Source: a virus
Reading direction: 5' to 3' (one strand)
IMG/VR virus record: IMGVR_UViG_3300042868_004707
Coordinates: 51,250-115,249 of that record
Length of the DNA stretch: 64,000 nucleotides
The position numbers and the translations under genes are program-made. Under the pieces are notes generated by a model. It was not told the origin of the DNA. It searched no databases and saw only the letters and a program-made list of their open reading frames with translations. This document shows, in pieces, positions 50,804 to 60,189 of the stretch (position 1 is its first letter; every line of letters begins with the position of its first letter).

Positions 50804-51875
50804 AAGTATTAGAGACCTCAGACAGGAGGAATTTGCAAAAGTTTGGCTTAAAAGTAAGCATGGGATACTCTTGCTCGCTCCTAGGTTCGGGAAATGTAGA
50901 ACTAGCATACATGCTTTAGCTAAGCTTAAACCTGAGAGCATATTAATTGCCTATCCAGATAACAAGATTAAAGAATCTTGGCAAGCTGATTTTGAGGAGC
51001 TAGGTTTTGATGACAGCATTGTCACATATACAACCCATCTATCTCTAAAGAAGTATGCTGATCAGAGCTTTGATGTTGTTATTATTGATGAGATACATCT
51101 ATTGAGCGATGCTCAAATAGAAGTGTGTAAGGACCTGTTCGATGTAAATGGACAGATTCTTGGTCTAACTGGTACATTATCCAGTTGGACAGAACGAACC
51201 CTTGAAGAAGAATTAGATCTTCATGTAATAGCTACCTATCCAATTGAAAAAGCAATTGAGGAAGGAGTTATTGTAGATTATGAAATCCATGTTATCAGAG
51301 TGCCATTAGATAATGTTACAATGCAAGATTACAAAGGAAAGCAAAAGACTGAAAAGAAACAGTTTGATGCTCTAACTTGGGTGATTAATAAACTGCAGAA
51401 TAGCGGATCTGATACAATGTTTATGCGTCTTGCTAGAATGAGACTAATACAATCATCATTGGCTAAAGTGAAAGCAACCAAAGCATTACTTGCCAAACAT
51501 GCTGATGAGAGAGTGTTAGTGTTCTGTGGTGTTACCAAGATAGCTGACAACTTAGGAATTCCTTCCTATCATAGCAAATCAACTGAGAAACAACTCTTTG
51601 AGGATTTTGCTGAAGGTAAAGGTAATCACCTGGCTGTTGTGAAGATTGGTAATACAGGTGTTACGTTTTCAAAGTTAAATAGAGTTATAATAAATTCTTT
51701 TGATTCAAATCCTGAAAATCTTACACAAAGAATATTTAGATGTATGGCAATGGATTATGATAATTTAGAAAAAAAAGCGTATATTTGCATTGTTAGTACA
51801 ACAGAACCTATTGAGTTAAAATGGTTATCTAACGCATTAAGTGCATTTGATTCATCAAAAATAAAATATGTATAA
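50796..51875 (+). CDS. SF2/SNF2-like helicase
   Basis: 359 aa from the ATG at 50796 (MSKSIRDLRQEEFAKVWL). Motif I APRFGKCRTS near 27-36, motif II IIDEIHLL near 94-101, motif III LGLTGTLSSW near 127-136, and late motif NLTQRIFRC near 325. The lower GC of the last 70 codons compared with the front may reflect gene conversion around the next endonuclease. It may work in replication or repair. Confidence 0.8.
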   Translation: MSKSIRDLRQEEFAKVWLKSKHGILLLAPRFGKCRTSIHALAKLKPESILIAYPDNKIKESWQADFEELGFDDSIVTYTTHLSLKKYADQSFDVVIIDEIHLLSDAQIEVCKDLFDVNGQILGLTGTLSSWTERTLEEELDLHVIATYPIEKAIEEGVIVDYEIHVIRVPLDNVTMQDYKGKQKTEKKQFDALTWVINKLQNSGSDTMFMRLARMRLIQSSLAKVKATKALLAKHADERVLVFCGVTKIADNLGIPSYHSKSTEKQLFEDFAEGKGNHLAVVKIGNTGVTFSKLNRVIINSFDSNPENLTQRIFRCMAMDYDNLEKKAYICIVSTTEPIELKWLSNALSAFDSSKIKYV

Positions 51876-52641
51876 AATTTATTATTTAACGTCAGAAGAA
51901 GATTTTAATGTACCAATGTATGTTGGAATGACTAAACTTGACCTAAATAAAAGATTAAAACAACATTTAGTAAAAAGAAATAATCGTAATAAAAATAATA
52001 TATGGAAAAATAAAAGAGACAACAAAATTACAATACATCTGATTGAAGATAATATTTCAGATTTTAAAACTTGTGTAAGATCAGAATTATTCTGGATAAA
52101 CTTTTGGAAAAACATTAATCATGATTTAAACAACTCTGTAACATACATGTTAGCAGAACATCCTTATAAAAATTCTATTGAAAATATAAAAAGAAATATA
52201 TCAGAAGGGGTAATTGCTAAAAGATGTAAAAATATAGTAGCATTAGATAAAAATCAAAAATTTTTAAAAGTTTACAGAACTATTAAATCTGCAAGTCTAG
52301 ATTTAAAAATAAAAGAAGAATATATAATTAAAAACTTAAAAAATATAAGTAAGTGTAAAAAGTATGTATTTGTTTATGAAGAAGAGTTTGACAAAACAAA
52401 AGACTATTCATATAAATCATATGTTGCAAAAAATAGAAAGTCACCTATTAAAAAAGCAGAGATAAGTAAAAATTGTAGAAATGCTGTTAAAAAAGAAACC
52501 AAAATAAAAAATATTTTAACAAATGACATTTTAACATTTGATACAAAACAAAAAGCGTCTTCTTTCTTAGGTTTTAGTTCTTCATATTATGATAGACTTA
52601 GGTTAAAAAACAAACCATACAATAATTATATATTATTATAA
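51868..52641 (+). CDS. GIY-YIG-like homing endonuclease
   Basis: 257 aa, very Lys/Asn-rich. The start KIYYLTSEEDFNVPMYVGMTK is a divergent GIY...YVG with KRLKQHL after it, and RSELFWINFWKN the later catalytic-domain helix. The C-terminal half has NUMOD1-like repeats (KVYRTIKSASLDLKI, FDTKQKASSFLG). It overlaps the helicase stop by eight bases. Confidence 0.8.
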   Translation: MYKIYYLTSEEDFNVPMYVGMTKLDLNKRLKQHLVKRNNRNKNNIWKNKRDNKITIHLIEDNISDFKTCVRSELFWINFWKNINHDLNNSVTYMLAEHPYKNSIENIKRNISEGVIAKRCKNIVALDKNQKFLKVYRTIKSASLDLKIKEEYIIKNLKNISKCKKYVFVYEEEFDKTKDYSYKSYVAKNRKSPIKKAEISKNCRNAVKKETKIKNILTNDILTFDTKQKASSFLGFSSSYYDRLRLKNKPYNNYILL

Positions 52642-52679
52642 ATGTTACAAAATAAAATTAACTATAAAATAACAAATAC

Positions 52680-53351
52680 ATGAGTTCGAAATTAGTTGGC
52701 ATAGTAGGTGCTACGGGAACTGGTAAGTCTACCGCTATCAAGCACTTAAATCCAGAAGAGACGTACATTATCAATGTTGCAAAGAAAGAGCTTCCTTTCA
52801 AAGGATCTGAAAAACTTTACAACACAGAAAACAAAAATTACAAAGAAATAGATGATGCTAATGAGATTTCTCGTTTGTTAAAAACTATCTCTGAAAAAGC
52901 TCCTCACATTAAACAAGTGATTCTTGAGGATAGTAATTATGTAATGGGCTTCACAATGCTTGATAAAGCAACTGAAAAAGGTTATGAAAAATTCAGTTTG
53001 ATGGCAAAAGACACTGTTACAATGATTAAAACTGCTAGACAGTTAAGAGATGATTTGACTGTTTTCTATTTTTCTCATCCTGATACTATTGAAGATAGTG
53101 GAGAGATTATTGGATACAAAATGAAAACATCAGGAAAACTTATAGATTCTCAAATAAATCTTGAAGGACTATTTACAGTGGTGTTATACACTAATGTAGA
53201 AGAGAACAAAGATGGAACTGTGAATTATGAATTTGTAACAAATCGTTACAAAAAGATTCCAGCAAAAAGTCCAGATGGAATGTTTGCAGAAACAAAAATA
53301 CCTAACAACTTACAGTTGGTAGTTGAAACATTAAATGAATATTATAACTAA
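52680..53351 (+). CDS. RecA-like ATPase, Sak4/AAA_24 type
   Basis: 223 aa. Walker A GATGTGKST near 10-18, Walker B-like QVILEDSNYV near 78-87, VFYFSHPDT sensor near 138. Phage Sak4-type proteins of this plan anneal single strands and recombine DNA with SSB. The SSB gene lies one gene away. crAss-like genomes have a conserved ATPase in this place. Confidence 0.75.
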   Translation: MSSKLVGIVGATGTGKSTAIKHLNPEETYIINVAKKELPFKGSEKLYNTENKNYKEIDDANEISRLLKTISEKAPHIKQVILEDSNYVMGFTMLDKATEKGYEKFSLMAKDTVTMIKTARQLRDDLTVFYFSHPDTIEDSGEIIGYKMKTSGKLIDSQINLEGLFTVVLYTNVEENKDGTVNYEFVTNRYKKIPAKSPDGMFAETKIPNNLQLVVETLNEYYN

Positions 53352-53363
53352 AAACCAAAAATC

Positions 53364-53633
53364 ATGAATGAAGTTGCACAAGCAAGGCCAGTAGAATTAA
53401 ATGAATGCGTAAAACAACCAATAGATTATAGACCATCTAGAAATGAATGTCTTAGAGATTATTCAATTAATATTGAATTTTTATCAGTAGGATGTGTAAT
53501 TAGAGTGGGATGTAAATCAGTTCCTTTCTCAACAGTGAAAGAAGGAATGAAAGCATTGAACGATTATGTAGCTAATCCATATGAAACTAGAAAGATCTGG
53601 GAAGAAAGATTTAACAAAGAAGAAGAATTATAA
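53364..53633 (+). CDS. Hypothetical protein between ATPase and SSB
   Basis: 89 aa, NEVAQARPVELNECVKQP start, with CVIRVGCKSVPFSTVKEGMKAL. Conserved-looking but unassigned. Confidence 0.5.
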   Translation: MNEVAQARPVELNECVKQPIDYRPSRNECLRDYSINIEFLSVGCVIRVGCKSVPFSTVKEGMKALNDYVANPYETRKIWEERFNKEEEL

Positions 53634-53654
53634 ACTAAATTAAATTAAATTACA

Positions 53655-54527
53655 ATGAGTAGTATCGGAGGAAAAAAGAGAGAAAACACAGGTGGTGGAG
53701 ATTTCGGAAAAAAAGTGGGATTATTTGAGTGCAACGTAATTGCAATTAATCCAACATTAGAAGAGTTTAAAGATGTTCTTGGTATGGATCTTAAAGAAGA
53801 CAGCAAAGCTGCTGAGTATTTAGGTGATACTAAAGATGGAAATAGCTATCTTCGTATTGATGTTTGGTTACAGAAGGTTAATTCTGATGACAAGTTTAAA
53901 ACATCATTCTTCTTAGAAGATAAAGAAAGAGAAAACAAAGATGGTACTAAGAAACAATATATCAATTCTATTGGTATGTGTTCTTGGGCTGCAGATGAAA
54001 ATGATCTTGCTGAATGGTTTACAAAAGGAAGAGATTATCGTGTAGCATATACAGGTGAAGAAGATTTCTACAATTTCATGCGTACATGGTTGAGTGAATT
54101 AGATTATCGTGATGCAGACACTGTTCTACAATTAGAATGGAAGAAGTTGATGAGAGGTAATGTAAAAGATCTTAGAGACCAAGTTGGTGGAGAATGGGCT
54201 AAATCTATTGTTGCTTTAGCTACAGTTATTGTTAAAGAGAGAGATGGAGAGTCTAAAGAATACCAAGGAATCTACAATAAAGCATTCATTGGTGGATATA
54301 CATTAAAACAATTCAGACTTGTTGATTATTCAAGTAAAAAAGTACAAGAAGGTCTTAAGAACAAAAAACCTAAAGATTTAAAAGCTCACGAGAAGTTTGT
54401 TGTAAATGTTACAGGTGAATATGGTTGTAAAGATCACTACATATTAAAAGATCTTCAAGATTACAATCCTGATGATAACTTAGTTGCCTCTGATGCATAT
54501 ATTTCTGAAGATGGTGATGATTATTAA
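53655..54527 (+). CDS. Single-stranded DNA-binding protein, crAss type
   Basis: 290 aa. A Gly-rich basic start (SSIGGKKRENTGGGDFGKK) leads to an OB-like beta body (YLRIDVWLQKVNSDDKFKTSFF). The C-terminus is an acidic tail ending SEDGDDY, the usual SSB partner-binding tip. Large size matches the SSB of crAss-like phages. It has its own downstream terminator. It covers single strands for polymerase, primase and the Sak4-like ATPase. Confidence 0.75.
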   Translation: MSSIGGKKRENTGGGDFGKKVGLFECNVIAINPTLEEFKDVLGMDLKEDSKAAEYLGDTKDGNSYLRIDVWLQKVNSDDKFKTSFFLEDKERENKDGTKKQYINSIGMCSWAADENDLAEWFTKGRDYRVAYTGEEDFYNFMRTWLSELDYRDADTVLQLEWKKLMRGNVKDLRDQVGGEWAKSIVALATVIVKERDGESKEYQGIYNKAFIGGYTLKQFRLVDYSSKKVQEGLKNKKPKDLKAHEKFVVNVTGEYGCKDHYILKDLQDYNPDDNLVASDAYISEDGDDY

Positions 54528-54549
54528 TTAAATTAATTGTTAATAAATA

Positions 54550-54578
54550 GCCTCATCAGAAATGGTGAGGCTTTTTTA
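54550..54578 (+). terminator. Terminator after the SSB gene
   Basis: GCCTCA pairs with TGAGGC across a 10-base loop, followed by TTTTTTA. Confidence 0.85.
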
Positions 54579-54588
54579 TTTTAAAATT

Positions 54589-55590
54589 ATGATAACAGGA
54601 AGAAAGAAAGTAAAATTAACACCTGATAGTATACTAGAAAAGATATCTGATTATGATATTTACAAGATGTATATGCCACATCAGAATTGGAAAATTAATG
54701 TAGTTACTTATTCTCCTTTTAGAAATGAAAAGAATCCATCATTCATTATAGGATATAGAGGAGGAGCATTAAACTTTATAGATTTTGGAGATTCCAGCAA
54801 GAAAGGTGGATGTTTCAATTTTGTAATGATGTTGTTTAATGTAGGTCTCAATGATGCCTTGTTAATGATTGATAGAGATTTTGACCTAGGGATTATCAGT
54901 GGATCCTCTACAAGAAATTACGAGAGGATTGTTTCTGATTATGCACAACCAACAGCTACATCTAAACGTGAGTATTTCATTCAAGTGAAGACAAGAAAGT
55001 TCACACACGAAGAACTAGCTTATTGGAATGGGTATTATCAAGACATAGATGATCTTAGAGCTAACAATGTGTATTCAATAGACGCAGTGTACCTCAACAA
55101 ACAAAAGTTTCCTATAAAGGATACAGAGTTGAGATTTGGTTATCTATATGAAGGACATTGGAAAATCTACAGACCATTTGCTGACAAGAAGAATAAGTGG
55201 ATGCCTAATAATGTGCCTATTACTATGATGGATGGATTAGATGATATTACAGATTGTGATGTTGCATTCATCAATAAGAGTAAGAAGGATTACATGGTGA
55301 TGAAAAAAGTATTTCCTTGTTGCTGTGCTGTTCAAAATGAAGGAATGGGATGTTTCTCTGAAGAGAACGTAGAATATCTAAAAGAGAACTCAGACAGACA
55401 GATTCTTTCTTTTGACGCAGATGAGGTAGGTGTGAAGAATTCTCAATTGATAACTAAAAAGTTTGATTTTGAGTATTGTAATGTACCAAAGCTCTATTTA
55501 GGAGAAGGCATCAAGGACTGGAGTGACCTTGCTAAGGCACATGGATTAAAAGTTATAGAACAATATTTAACACAAAAAGAACTAATGTGA
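54589..55590 (+). CDS. DnaG-type primase with TOPRIM domain
   Basis: 333 aa from the ATG at 54589 (MITGRKKVKLTPDSI); an earlier in-frame ATG overlaps the terminator. SPFRNEKNPSFIIGY near 43-57 and GDSSKKGGCFNFVM match the N-terminal zinc-type primase region, though Cys ligands are mostly absent. TOPRIM: NKSKKDYMVMK near 225 and LSFDADEVG near 271. It makes primers for PolB. Confidence 0.85.
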   Translation: MITGRKKVKLTPDSILEKISDYDIYKMYMPHQNWKINVVTYSPFRNEKNPSFIIGYRGGALNFIDFGDSSKKGGCFNFVMMLFNVGLNDALLMIDRDFDLGIISGSSTRNYERIVSDYAQPTATSKREYFIQVKTRKFTHEELAYWNGYYQDIDDLRANNVYSIDAVYLNKQKFPIKDTELRFGYLYEGHWKIYRPFADKKNKWMPNNVPITMMDGLDDITDCDVAFINKSKKDYMVMKKVFPCCCAVQNEGMGCFSEENVEYLKENSDRQILSFDADEVGVKNSQLITKKFDFEYCNVPKLYLGEGIKDWSDLAKAHGLKVIEQYLTQKELM

Positions 55591-55730
55591 GAGCAACAGA
55601 TGACGAGTTAGAAATACTCGAAGAGAATATATTAGAAATGTCTAACGAAGATACAACTCTTCCTAATATATGTTTAGAAGATTTAGAAGTAATATTAACC
55701 AAATTCTTTGGAAGAAAAATAACATTATGA
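55587..55730 (+). CDS. 47-aa acidic protein with GTG start
   Basis: The frame starts at GTG 55587, overlapping the primase stop, and ends over the start of the uracil-DNA glycosylase gene. Reads RATDDELEILEENILEM, then LEDLEVILTKFFGRKI. The double overlap suggests coupled translation. Function unknown. Confidence 0.5.
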   Translation: MRATDDELEILEENILEMSNEDTTLPNICLEDLEVILTKFFGRKITL

Positions 55731-56446
55731 AATGGGAAGCGTTCAAAGACAAGTTTCACCCTAGTTGGCATGCAAAGATGCGTCCATTCATAGAGAGTGA
55801 AGAATGTGATAAGATTTATGCATTTCTGAAAGCAGAAGCAAAGAGAGGAAAAAAGATTGCTCCTATATCTATGCATGTATGGAGATGCTTTAAAGAAACA
55901 TCATTAGATGATCTCAAAGTGGTCTTGGTAGGTATGTGTCCATATCACACATTTAAGAATGATGCTCCTGTAGCTGATGGATTACTGATGGGTTGTTCTG
56001 TAACAGAACAGGTACAACCATCATTAGATCAATTCTATAGAGCTATGGAGAAAGAGTTCTACGATGGGTTAAACTTGAATATTATAGAGAATCCAGATGT
56101 GAGCTTTTTAGCTCATCAGGGAGTCTTAATGTTCAATGCGGCATTAACAACAGAGATGAACAAAGCAGGTAGTCATATGGAAATATGGGAACCTCTTGTA
56201 AAATATCTGTTTGAGGAAATTATAAACCACTTAGGTGTACCAATTGTCTTTCTTGGTAAGGACGCAGCTAGATACAAAAAATACACAGGTATATTTACAC
56301 ATGTGTTTGAGGTGTCTCATCCAGCTAGTGCTTCTTATAAAGGAATAGAATGGGACACAGAAGGTGTGTTTGTCAAAGTGAATAAATTATTAGAAGAAAA
56401 CAATGGGTTTAGTGTCATGTGGGTAGATATTGACGCACCCTTTTAA
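55727..56446 (+). CDS. ung: Uracil-DNA glycosylase family 1, atypical active site
   Basis: 239 aa from the ATG at 55727 (MKWEAFKDKFHPSWHAK). Family order is clear: VLVGMCPYHT near 67-76 in place of GQDPYH, GVLMFNAALT near 132-141 in place of GVLLLNTVLT, VSHPASAS near 195-202 in place of HPSP. The catalytic Asp of GQDPYH is Cys here. It may be a weak enzyme, a binding protein or act on other bases. crAss-like genomes often carry this gene in the replication block. Confidence 0.8.
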   Translation: MKWEAFKDKFHPSWHAKMRPFIESEECDKIYAFLKAEAKRGKKIAPISMHVWRCFKETSLDDLKVVLVGMCPYHTFKNDAPVADGLLMGCSVTEQVQPSLDQFYRAMEKEFYDGLNLNIIENPDVSFLAHQGVLMFNAALTTEMNKAGSHMEIWEPLVKYLFEEIINHLGVPIVFLGKDAARYKKYTGIFTHVFEVSHPASASYKGIEWDTEGVFVKVNKLLEENNGFSVMWVDIDAPF

Positions 56447-56456
56447 AATTAGAGAA

Positions 56457-56789
56457 ATGGAAAATAAATTAATTGAATTAGAAGATTTACAAGTAGGTGA
56501 TGAGATAATGATATCTTGTCAGTCATACTTCAAATATTTAAAAGTGCTAACACCACCAACATTAAGTAAAACTAAGACACATTGGAAATCAAAAAAACCA
56601 ATGCATGCAAACTTCAGATGCACTACAAGACGAGATGAAGTGATAACATATTCATACACTGATAGTTCAGGGAATGTTCATAATAGAATCAAGAAAAAAT
56701 GGATACCTACAGCTGAAGATCACAACGTAAGAGTGTCACAAGATCTTAATGGAAGACAAATTTGGTTAGTTAAAAGAGAAACAATTTAA
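56457..56789 (+). CDS. Hypothetical basic protein
   Basis: 110 aa from the Met at 56457 (MENKLIELEDLQVGDEIMI). Beta-rich and basic (HWKSKKPMHANFRCTTRRDEV). Ten bases before rIIA. Possibly nucleic-acid binding; not recognised. Confidence 0.5.
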   Translation: MENKLIELEDLQVGDEIMISCQSYFKYLKVLTPPTLSKTKTHWKSKKPMHANFRCTTRRDEVITYSYTDSSGNVHNRIKKKWIPTAEDHNVRVSQDLNGRQIWLVKRETI

Positions 56790-56799
56790 AACTAGAAAG

Positions 56800-57162
56800 A
56801 TGATTTTAGAAAAACAGAAAGAAGCAAATGTCCTAATTGATGGACAATCACAAGAATCAATTGGAATGTCACTAGACTTAGATAGTGCACAGATTCTTAT
56901 GCAAATGTTAAGTAAGAACTTATATTCAGATGATATAGGTTCTGCTATTAGAGAATGTGCATCTAATGCATTAGACAGTCATAGAAGAGCTGGTGTTGAT
57001 GAACCAATTGTGGTGTCATTCAAGCCATCATCAGCTAACAACTATGAATTCTGTGTAGAGGATTTTGGTATTGGTTTAGATGCTGATGATGTAAAGAATA
57101 TCATCAGTAAGTATGGTAAGTCTACCAAACGTGATTCTGCTACAGAATTAGGTATGATGGGT
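56800..57162 (+). CDS. rIIA: rIIA-like protein, exon 1 (GHKL ATPase N-terminus)
   Basis: 121 codons before the intron. N-box IRECASNALDSHRRAG near 49-64 and G1 box VEDFGIGLD near 86-94 of the GHKL ATP-binding fold are present. The exon ends on a complete Gly codon, GGT, at 57162. Read on into the intron, the frame stops within four codons. T4 rIIA is a membrane-associated factor that affects exclusion and lysis; a similar role here is by family analogy. Confidence 0.85.
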
Positions 57163-57219
57163 CAACAAAACTAGGCCCAGCGTAAAAGTAATTTTACGTT
57201 AAAAATATTGGATGAATTT

Positions 57220-57249
57220 TTGGAAATCTAAATTAAATTATTAACTTTG
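57220..57249 (+). promoter_or_regulatory. Promoter of the intron endonuclease
   Basis: TTG, 19 bases, TAACTTTG: exact fit, 20 bases before the start at 57270 and inside the intron. Confidence 0.7.
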
Positions 57250-57269
57250 TAACCTAAACATAACACACC

Positions 57270-58031
57270 ATGGGATACAAGTACAAAGTTAATCACAATT
57301 ATTTCAATATAATTGACACAGAATACAAAGCTTATATTTTAGGTTTTATATATGCTGACGGTTGCATATCACAACCTTCAGGTAATAGAAAACTTAATCT
57401 CAGAATAGGAGTTCAAGAAGAGGATGGTTATATTCTTGATGAATTATCTAGAGAAGCTGCAGGAGGACAAAAAAATATTGTTAATACTCCTTCAAGTATT
57501 AAAAAAGGTTATAAACCTCAACATTGTGTCAATATAGTATCAAATCTAATAGGTAACAACCTAATTGATTTAGGATGCAACATCAATAAAAGTAAATTAG
57601 GAATGACTTTTCCTAAACTAGAAAAACATTTAATACCTCATTTCATTAGAGGATTTTTGGATGGTGATGGAAGTGTAATATTGAAAAAATTACAATATAA
57701 GTATATTAGAAAAACTAATCATAGTATTTTTAAACCACATAAACAACAGTATAAACTTAAATTAGCTTTTTGCTCAACCGATAAAGAATTTCTATTAGAA
57801 ATAGCAAAATGTTTAAATATAAGTAAACCTTACATAACTGAAAAAGTTAGAAAACAGGTTAATTATATATTGTGGATAGAAAATAAACAAGAAGTTTTAG
57901 ATAGTATAGATTATTTGTATAGTGATGCTACTTATTTTCTTAAAAGAAAATATGACAAAGTAGTAGAATTTAACATGACAATCAAAAGCGAAGCTGAAGA
58001 TACATCTTCAGAACGTTTAGAGACTACCTGA
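57270..58031 (+). CDS. LAGLIDADG homing endonuclease of the rIIA intron
   Basis: 253 aa with two motifs, YILGFIYADGCIS near 23-35 and FIRGFLDGDGSV near 125-136, so it can act as a monomer. It is in the sense direction and its last codons overlap the intron core (strand of P7). It would cut intron-less rIIA alleles. Confidence 0.9.
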   Translation: MGYKYKVNHNYFNIIDTEYKAYILGFIYADGCISQPSGNRKLNLRIGVQEEDGYILDELSREAAGGQKNIVNTPSSIKKGYKPQHCVNIVSNLIGNNLIDLGCNINKSKLGMTFPKLEKHLIPHFIRGFLDGDGSVILKKLQYKYIRKTNHSIFKPHKQQYKLKLAFCSTDKEFLLEIAKCLNISKPYITEKVRKQVNYILWIENKQEVLDSIDYLYSDATYFLKRKYDKVVEFNMTIKSEAEDTSSERLETT

Positions 58032-58157
58032 GCAGTAAAGTCTGCTTAATAACAGGAAGTAGTATGGGTTAGTAACCATATGAAAAAGCGTCCAACCCCT
58101 ATTTATAGGGTGATGATATAGTCCGACACTCTGGGAAACCAGAGATTAACAGAACCG

Positions 58158-60128
58158 CTAGGTTTTAAAGCACCTCTTGCATACTCTAGTAGTTTCTACT
58201 TTGTATGTAGAAAGAATGGTATGGAACGTAAGTACATGATGTATGAAGGAGAAGATGCTAACACCATCGATCTTTTACACGAAGCACCTACAACAGAGAG
58301 AAATGGTGTAAAAATTATAATTCCTGTTAAGTACAGTGACAAATGGCAATTCCACAATAAGATAAAGGAACAACTTTGTTATTTCGAGAGTGTGTATTTT
58401 GATGTACCAGAAGATCCATCTGTCAATAATGAATTCATTATTACAAGACATGAGCACTTTCAATTTTCTGAAATGTCTACAGATAACAATTTACACATAT
58501 GTTTAGACAATGTGTATTATCCATTAGACTTTGAAAAATTAGGTATGGATAGAATTCAATTTCCTATTGCTCTTAGGTTCTCTTTGAGTGATGGAATCTA
58601 TCCCACGCCTAACAGAGAATCATTACGCTACACCCAAGAGGCAAAACAAATCATTATGCAGAAGTTTATGGATGTGGCAAACTATTTTGTTGCTAAGTAT
58701 AATGAAACTGTTGAAGAGGGTACTGATATCAAGTCTGTCATAAACTATCTTGAGAAGAATGGATATTATTTAACTATGGAGAATGAAGCTAAATATAGAA
58801 TCGATCCATTTGTACCATTCTCTACAATTAAACCAGCTATTCCTCAATTAGATGGAGTTAAACTTTTGGATTTTCCAAGTCTTTACAAAAGAACAAAGCA
58901 ATATTTATTGGCTAATGATTTTAAATGTAAATACTCTTTGAGATATAAGAGAATGCATGATATGGAAAAACATTATGTCTATGGATTTAACATTGAAAAT
59001 GTTTGTAATGGTATCGCTAATGTGTATATTTACGAAGATAGAATTGCTGGTATCAAAAAAGATTATCTAAGAGCTACATGTAAAGAAAGTGATTACAATT
59101 TCTTTGTTAAACCAGCTAAACCTATGACACTTGGACATACTTCTAAATATGACATACGTACATATTATCATATGTTAGAACTTAAGAACTATCCAAAAGA
59201 ACAATGGAGAGATGTTATTAAAGAATATCAACACGTTATGTCTTTGATTAGTGCAAACTTCATAGATTTAGATGCATTTGAGGTGCCACAATGGTTTATC
59301 GATAGCAAGAAAAAGATTAAACCTACAGTTGTTGGAACTGGTGGTGCTCCTGGTGTAAGAAAAGTTAAACTTAAAGGAGAAATTGTTGGTAAAGAAGCTG
59401 ATGATCTTCAGAAATGGAGCTATGGTAGATGTTGTAAATTTGTTCCTATAACATATAAGTTAGAGAAATTAGAATCTGATAAGAATCTGAAAGTGTATGC
59501 ACATCATGATGAATATATGAAGCTTGATGCTTTATTTGGTTGCATACAAAAACAAAAGATGAAAGTGGTTACATTCTCTCAAAGAGAATTAGCTATTGTA
59601 AAAAATTCTGAAATACACAACTTAATATCATTAGAACAATTTATGGAAGGAAAAAACAAACCATTCAAACGTATGGCTACAGCTTATCTAATCAAAAAGA
59701 TGATGGAGAAATACAGATCTACGTTTGACAGATCACTTCAAGTGGGATTCACGTCTTCGCCTTTAAAAGATAGACTACATGTATTATCTAAGTATGCATC
59801 TGACAACTATTATCTACCTGGTTATTCAGGAGGAAGTGCTGGAGCTAGAGAATTCTTAGAATCTATGTTAGCAGTGGCTGAAGAACACAAGTTGTTTGAT
59901 ATGACAATCTATCCTGAAGTGATGGAAATGCAAGAGATATTTGATAAGCTTCCTTTCTTGAATCCTTTTATGACAGGAGTAGGATATTATGATGACAAAA
60001 ATCCTCTTGTAAATGTACTATCTGATCTATTCAAATATTACAGATATAGAGTGGATCTTAAACACTACAACATTAAACTTAATGATGAAGTGTTAACTGA
60101 AGAAACAATAGAAGAATTAGTAGATTAA
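58158..60128 (+). CDS. rIIA: rIIA-like protein, exon 2
   Basis: 656 codons from CTA at 58158, in frame with exon 1 after intron removal, giving a 777-aa protein. It opens LGFKAPLAYSSSFYFV, the continuation of the GHKL lid where T4 rIIA-like proteins read GSKSPFAY. FPIALRFSLSDGIYPTPNRESLRY near the exon's residue 150 supplies the transducer-like region. The first in-frame ATG is 21 codons in, so without splicing only a headless protein would be made. It stands before rIIB. Confidence 0.85.
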   Translation, partial: LGFKAPLAYSSSFYFVCRKNGMERKYMMYEGEDANTIDLLHEAPTTERNGVKIIIPVKYSDKWQFHNKIKEQLCYFESVYFDVPEDPSVNNEFIITRHEHFQFSEMSTDNNLHICLDNVYYPLDFEKLGMDRIQFPIALRFSLSDGIYPTPNRESLRYTQEAKQIIMQKFMDVANYFVAKYNETVEEGTDIKSVINYLEKNGYYLTMENEAKYRIDPFVPFSTIKPAIPQLDGVKLLDFPSLYKRTKQYLLANDFKCKYSLRYKRMHDMEKHYVYGFNIENVCNGIANVYIYEDRIAGIKKDYLRATCKESDYNFFVKPAKPMTLGHTSKYDIRTYYHMLELKNYPKEQWRDVIKEYQHVMSLISANFIDLDAFEVPQWFIDSKKKIKPTVVGTGGAPGVRKVKLKGEIVGKEADDLQKWSYGRCCKFVPITYKLEKLESDKNLKVYAHHDEYMKLDALFGCIQKQKMKVVTFSQRELAIVKNSEIHNLISLEQFMEGKNKPFKRMATAYLIKKMMEKYRSTFDRSLQVGFTSSPLKDRLHVLSKYASDNYYLPGYSGGSAGAREFLESMLAVAEEHKLFDMTIYPEVMEMQEIFDKLPFLNPFMTGVGYYDDKNPLVNVLSDLFKYYRYRVDLKHYNIKLNDEVLTEETIEELVD

Positions 60129-60131
60129 ATA

Positions 60132-60153
60132 AAGAGGAGAGAAATCTCCTCTT
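60132..60153 (+). terminator. Hairpin between rIIA and rIIB
   Basis: AAGAGGAG pairs with CTCCTCTT around AGAAAT, with ATTAAC after it. Lacking a U run, it may only lower rIIB transcription or protect the mRNA end. Confidence 0.5.
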
Positions 60154-60189
60154 ATTAACAAGTAACAATTAATTAAATAAATAAAAATC

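Larger units (their letters stand above)
57163..58157 (+). mobile_element. Group I intron in the rIIA-like gene
   Basis: 995 nt. P1 pairs exon TGGGT with intron GCCCA (57175-57179), with U-G at the splice site; intron end is G at 58157. CTAG just before the guide can pair with exon 2 CTAG as P10. Early hairpin CGTAAAA/TTTTACG. P7 strands AGACTA (58022-58027) and ATAGTCC; P9 CTCTGG-GAAA-CCAGAG at 58129-58144. Exact excision restores the reading frame. Confidence 0.88.

Noticed and set aside
57163-57270. Simple frameshift or pseudogene explanation for the split rIIA-like gene
   Set aside because: P1, P10, P7 and P9 elements and exact in-frame joining support a group I intron instead.
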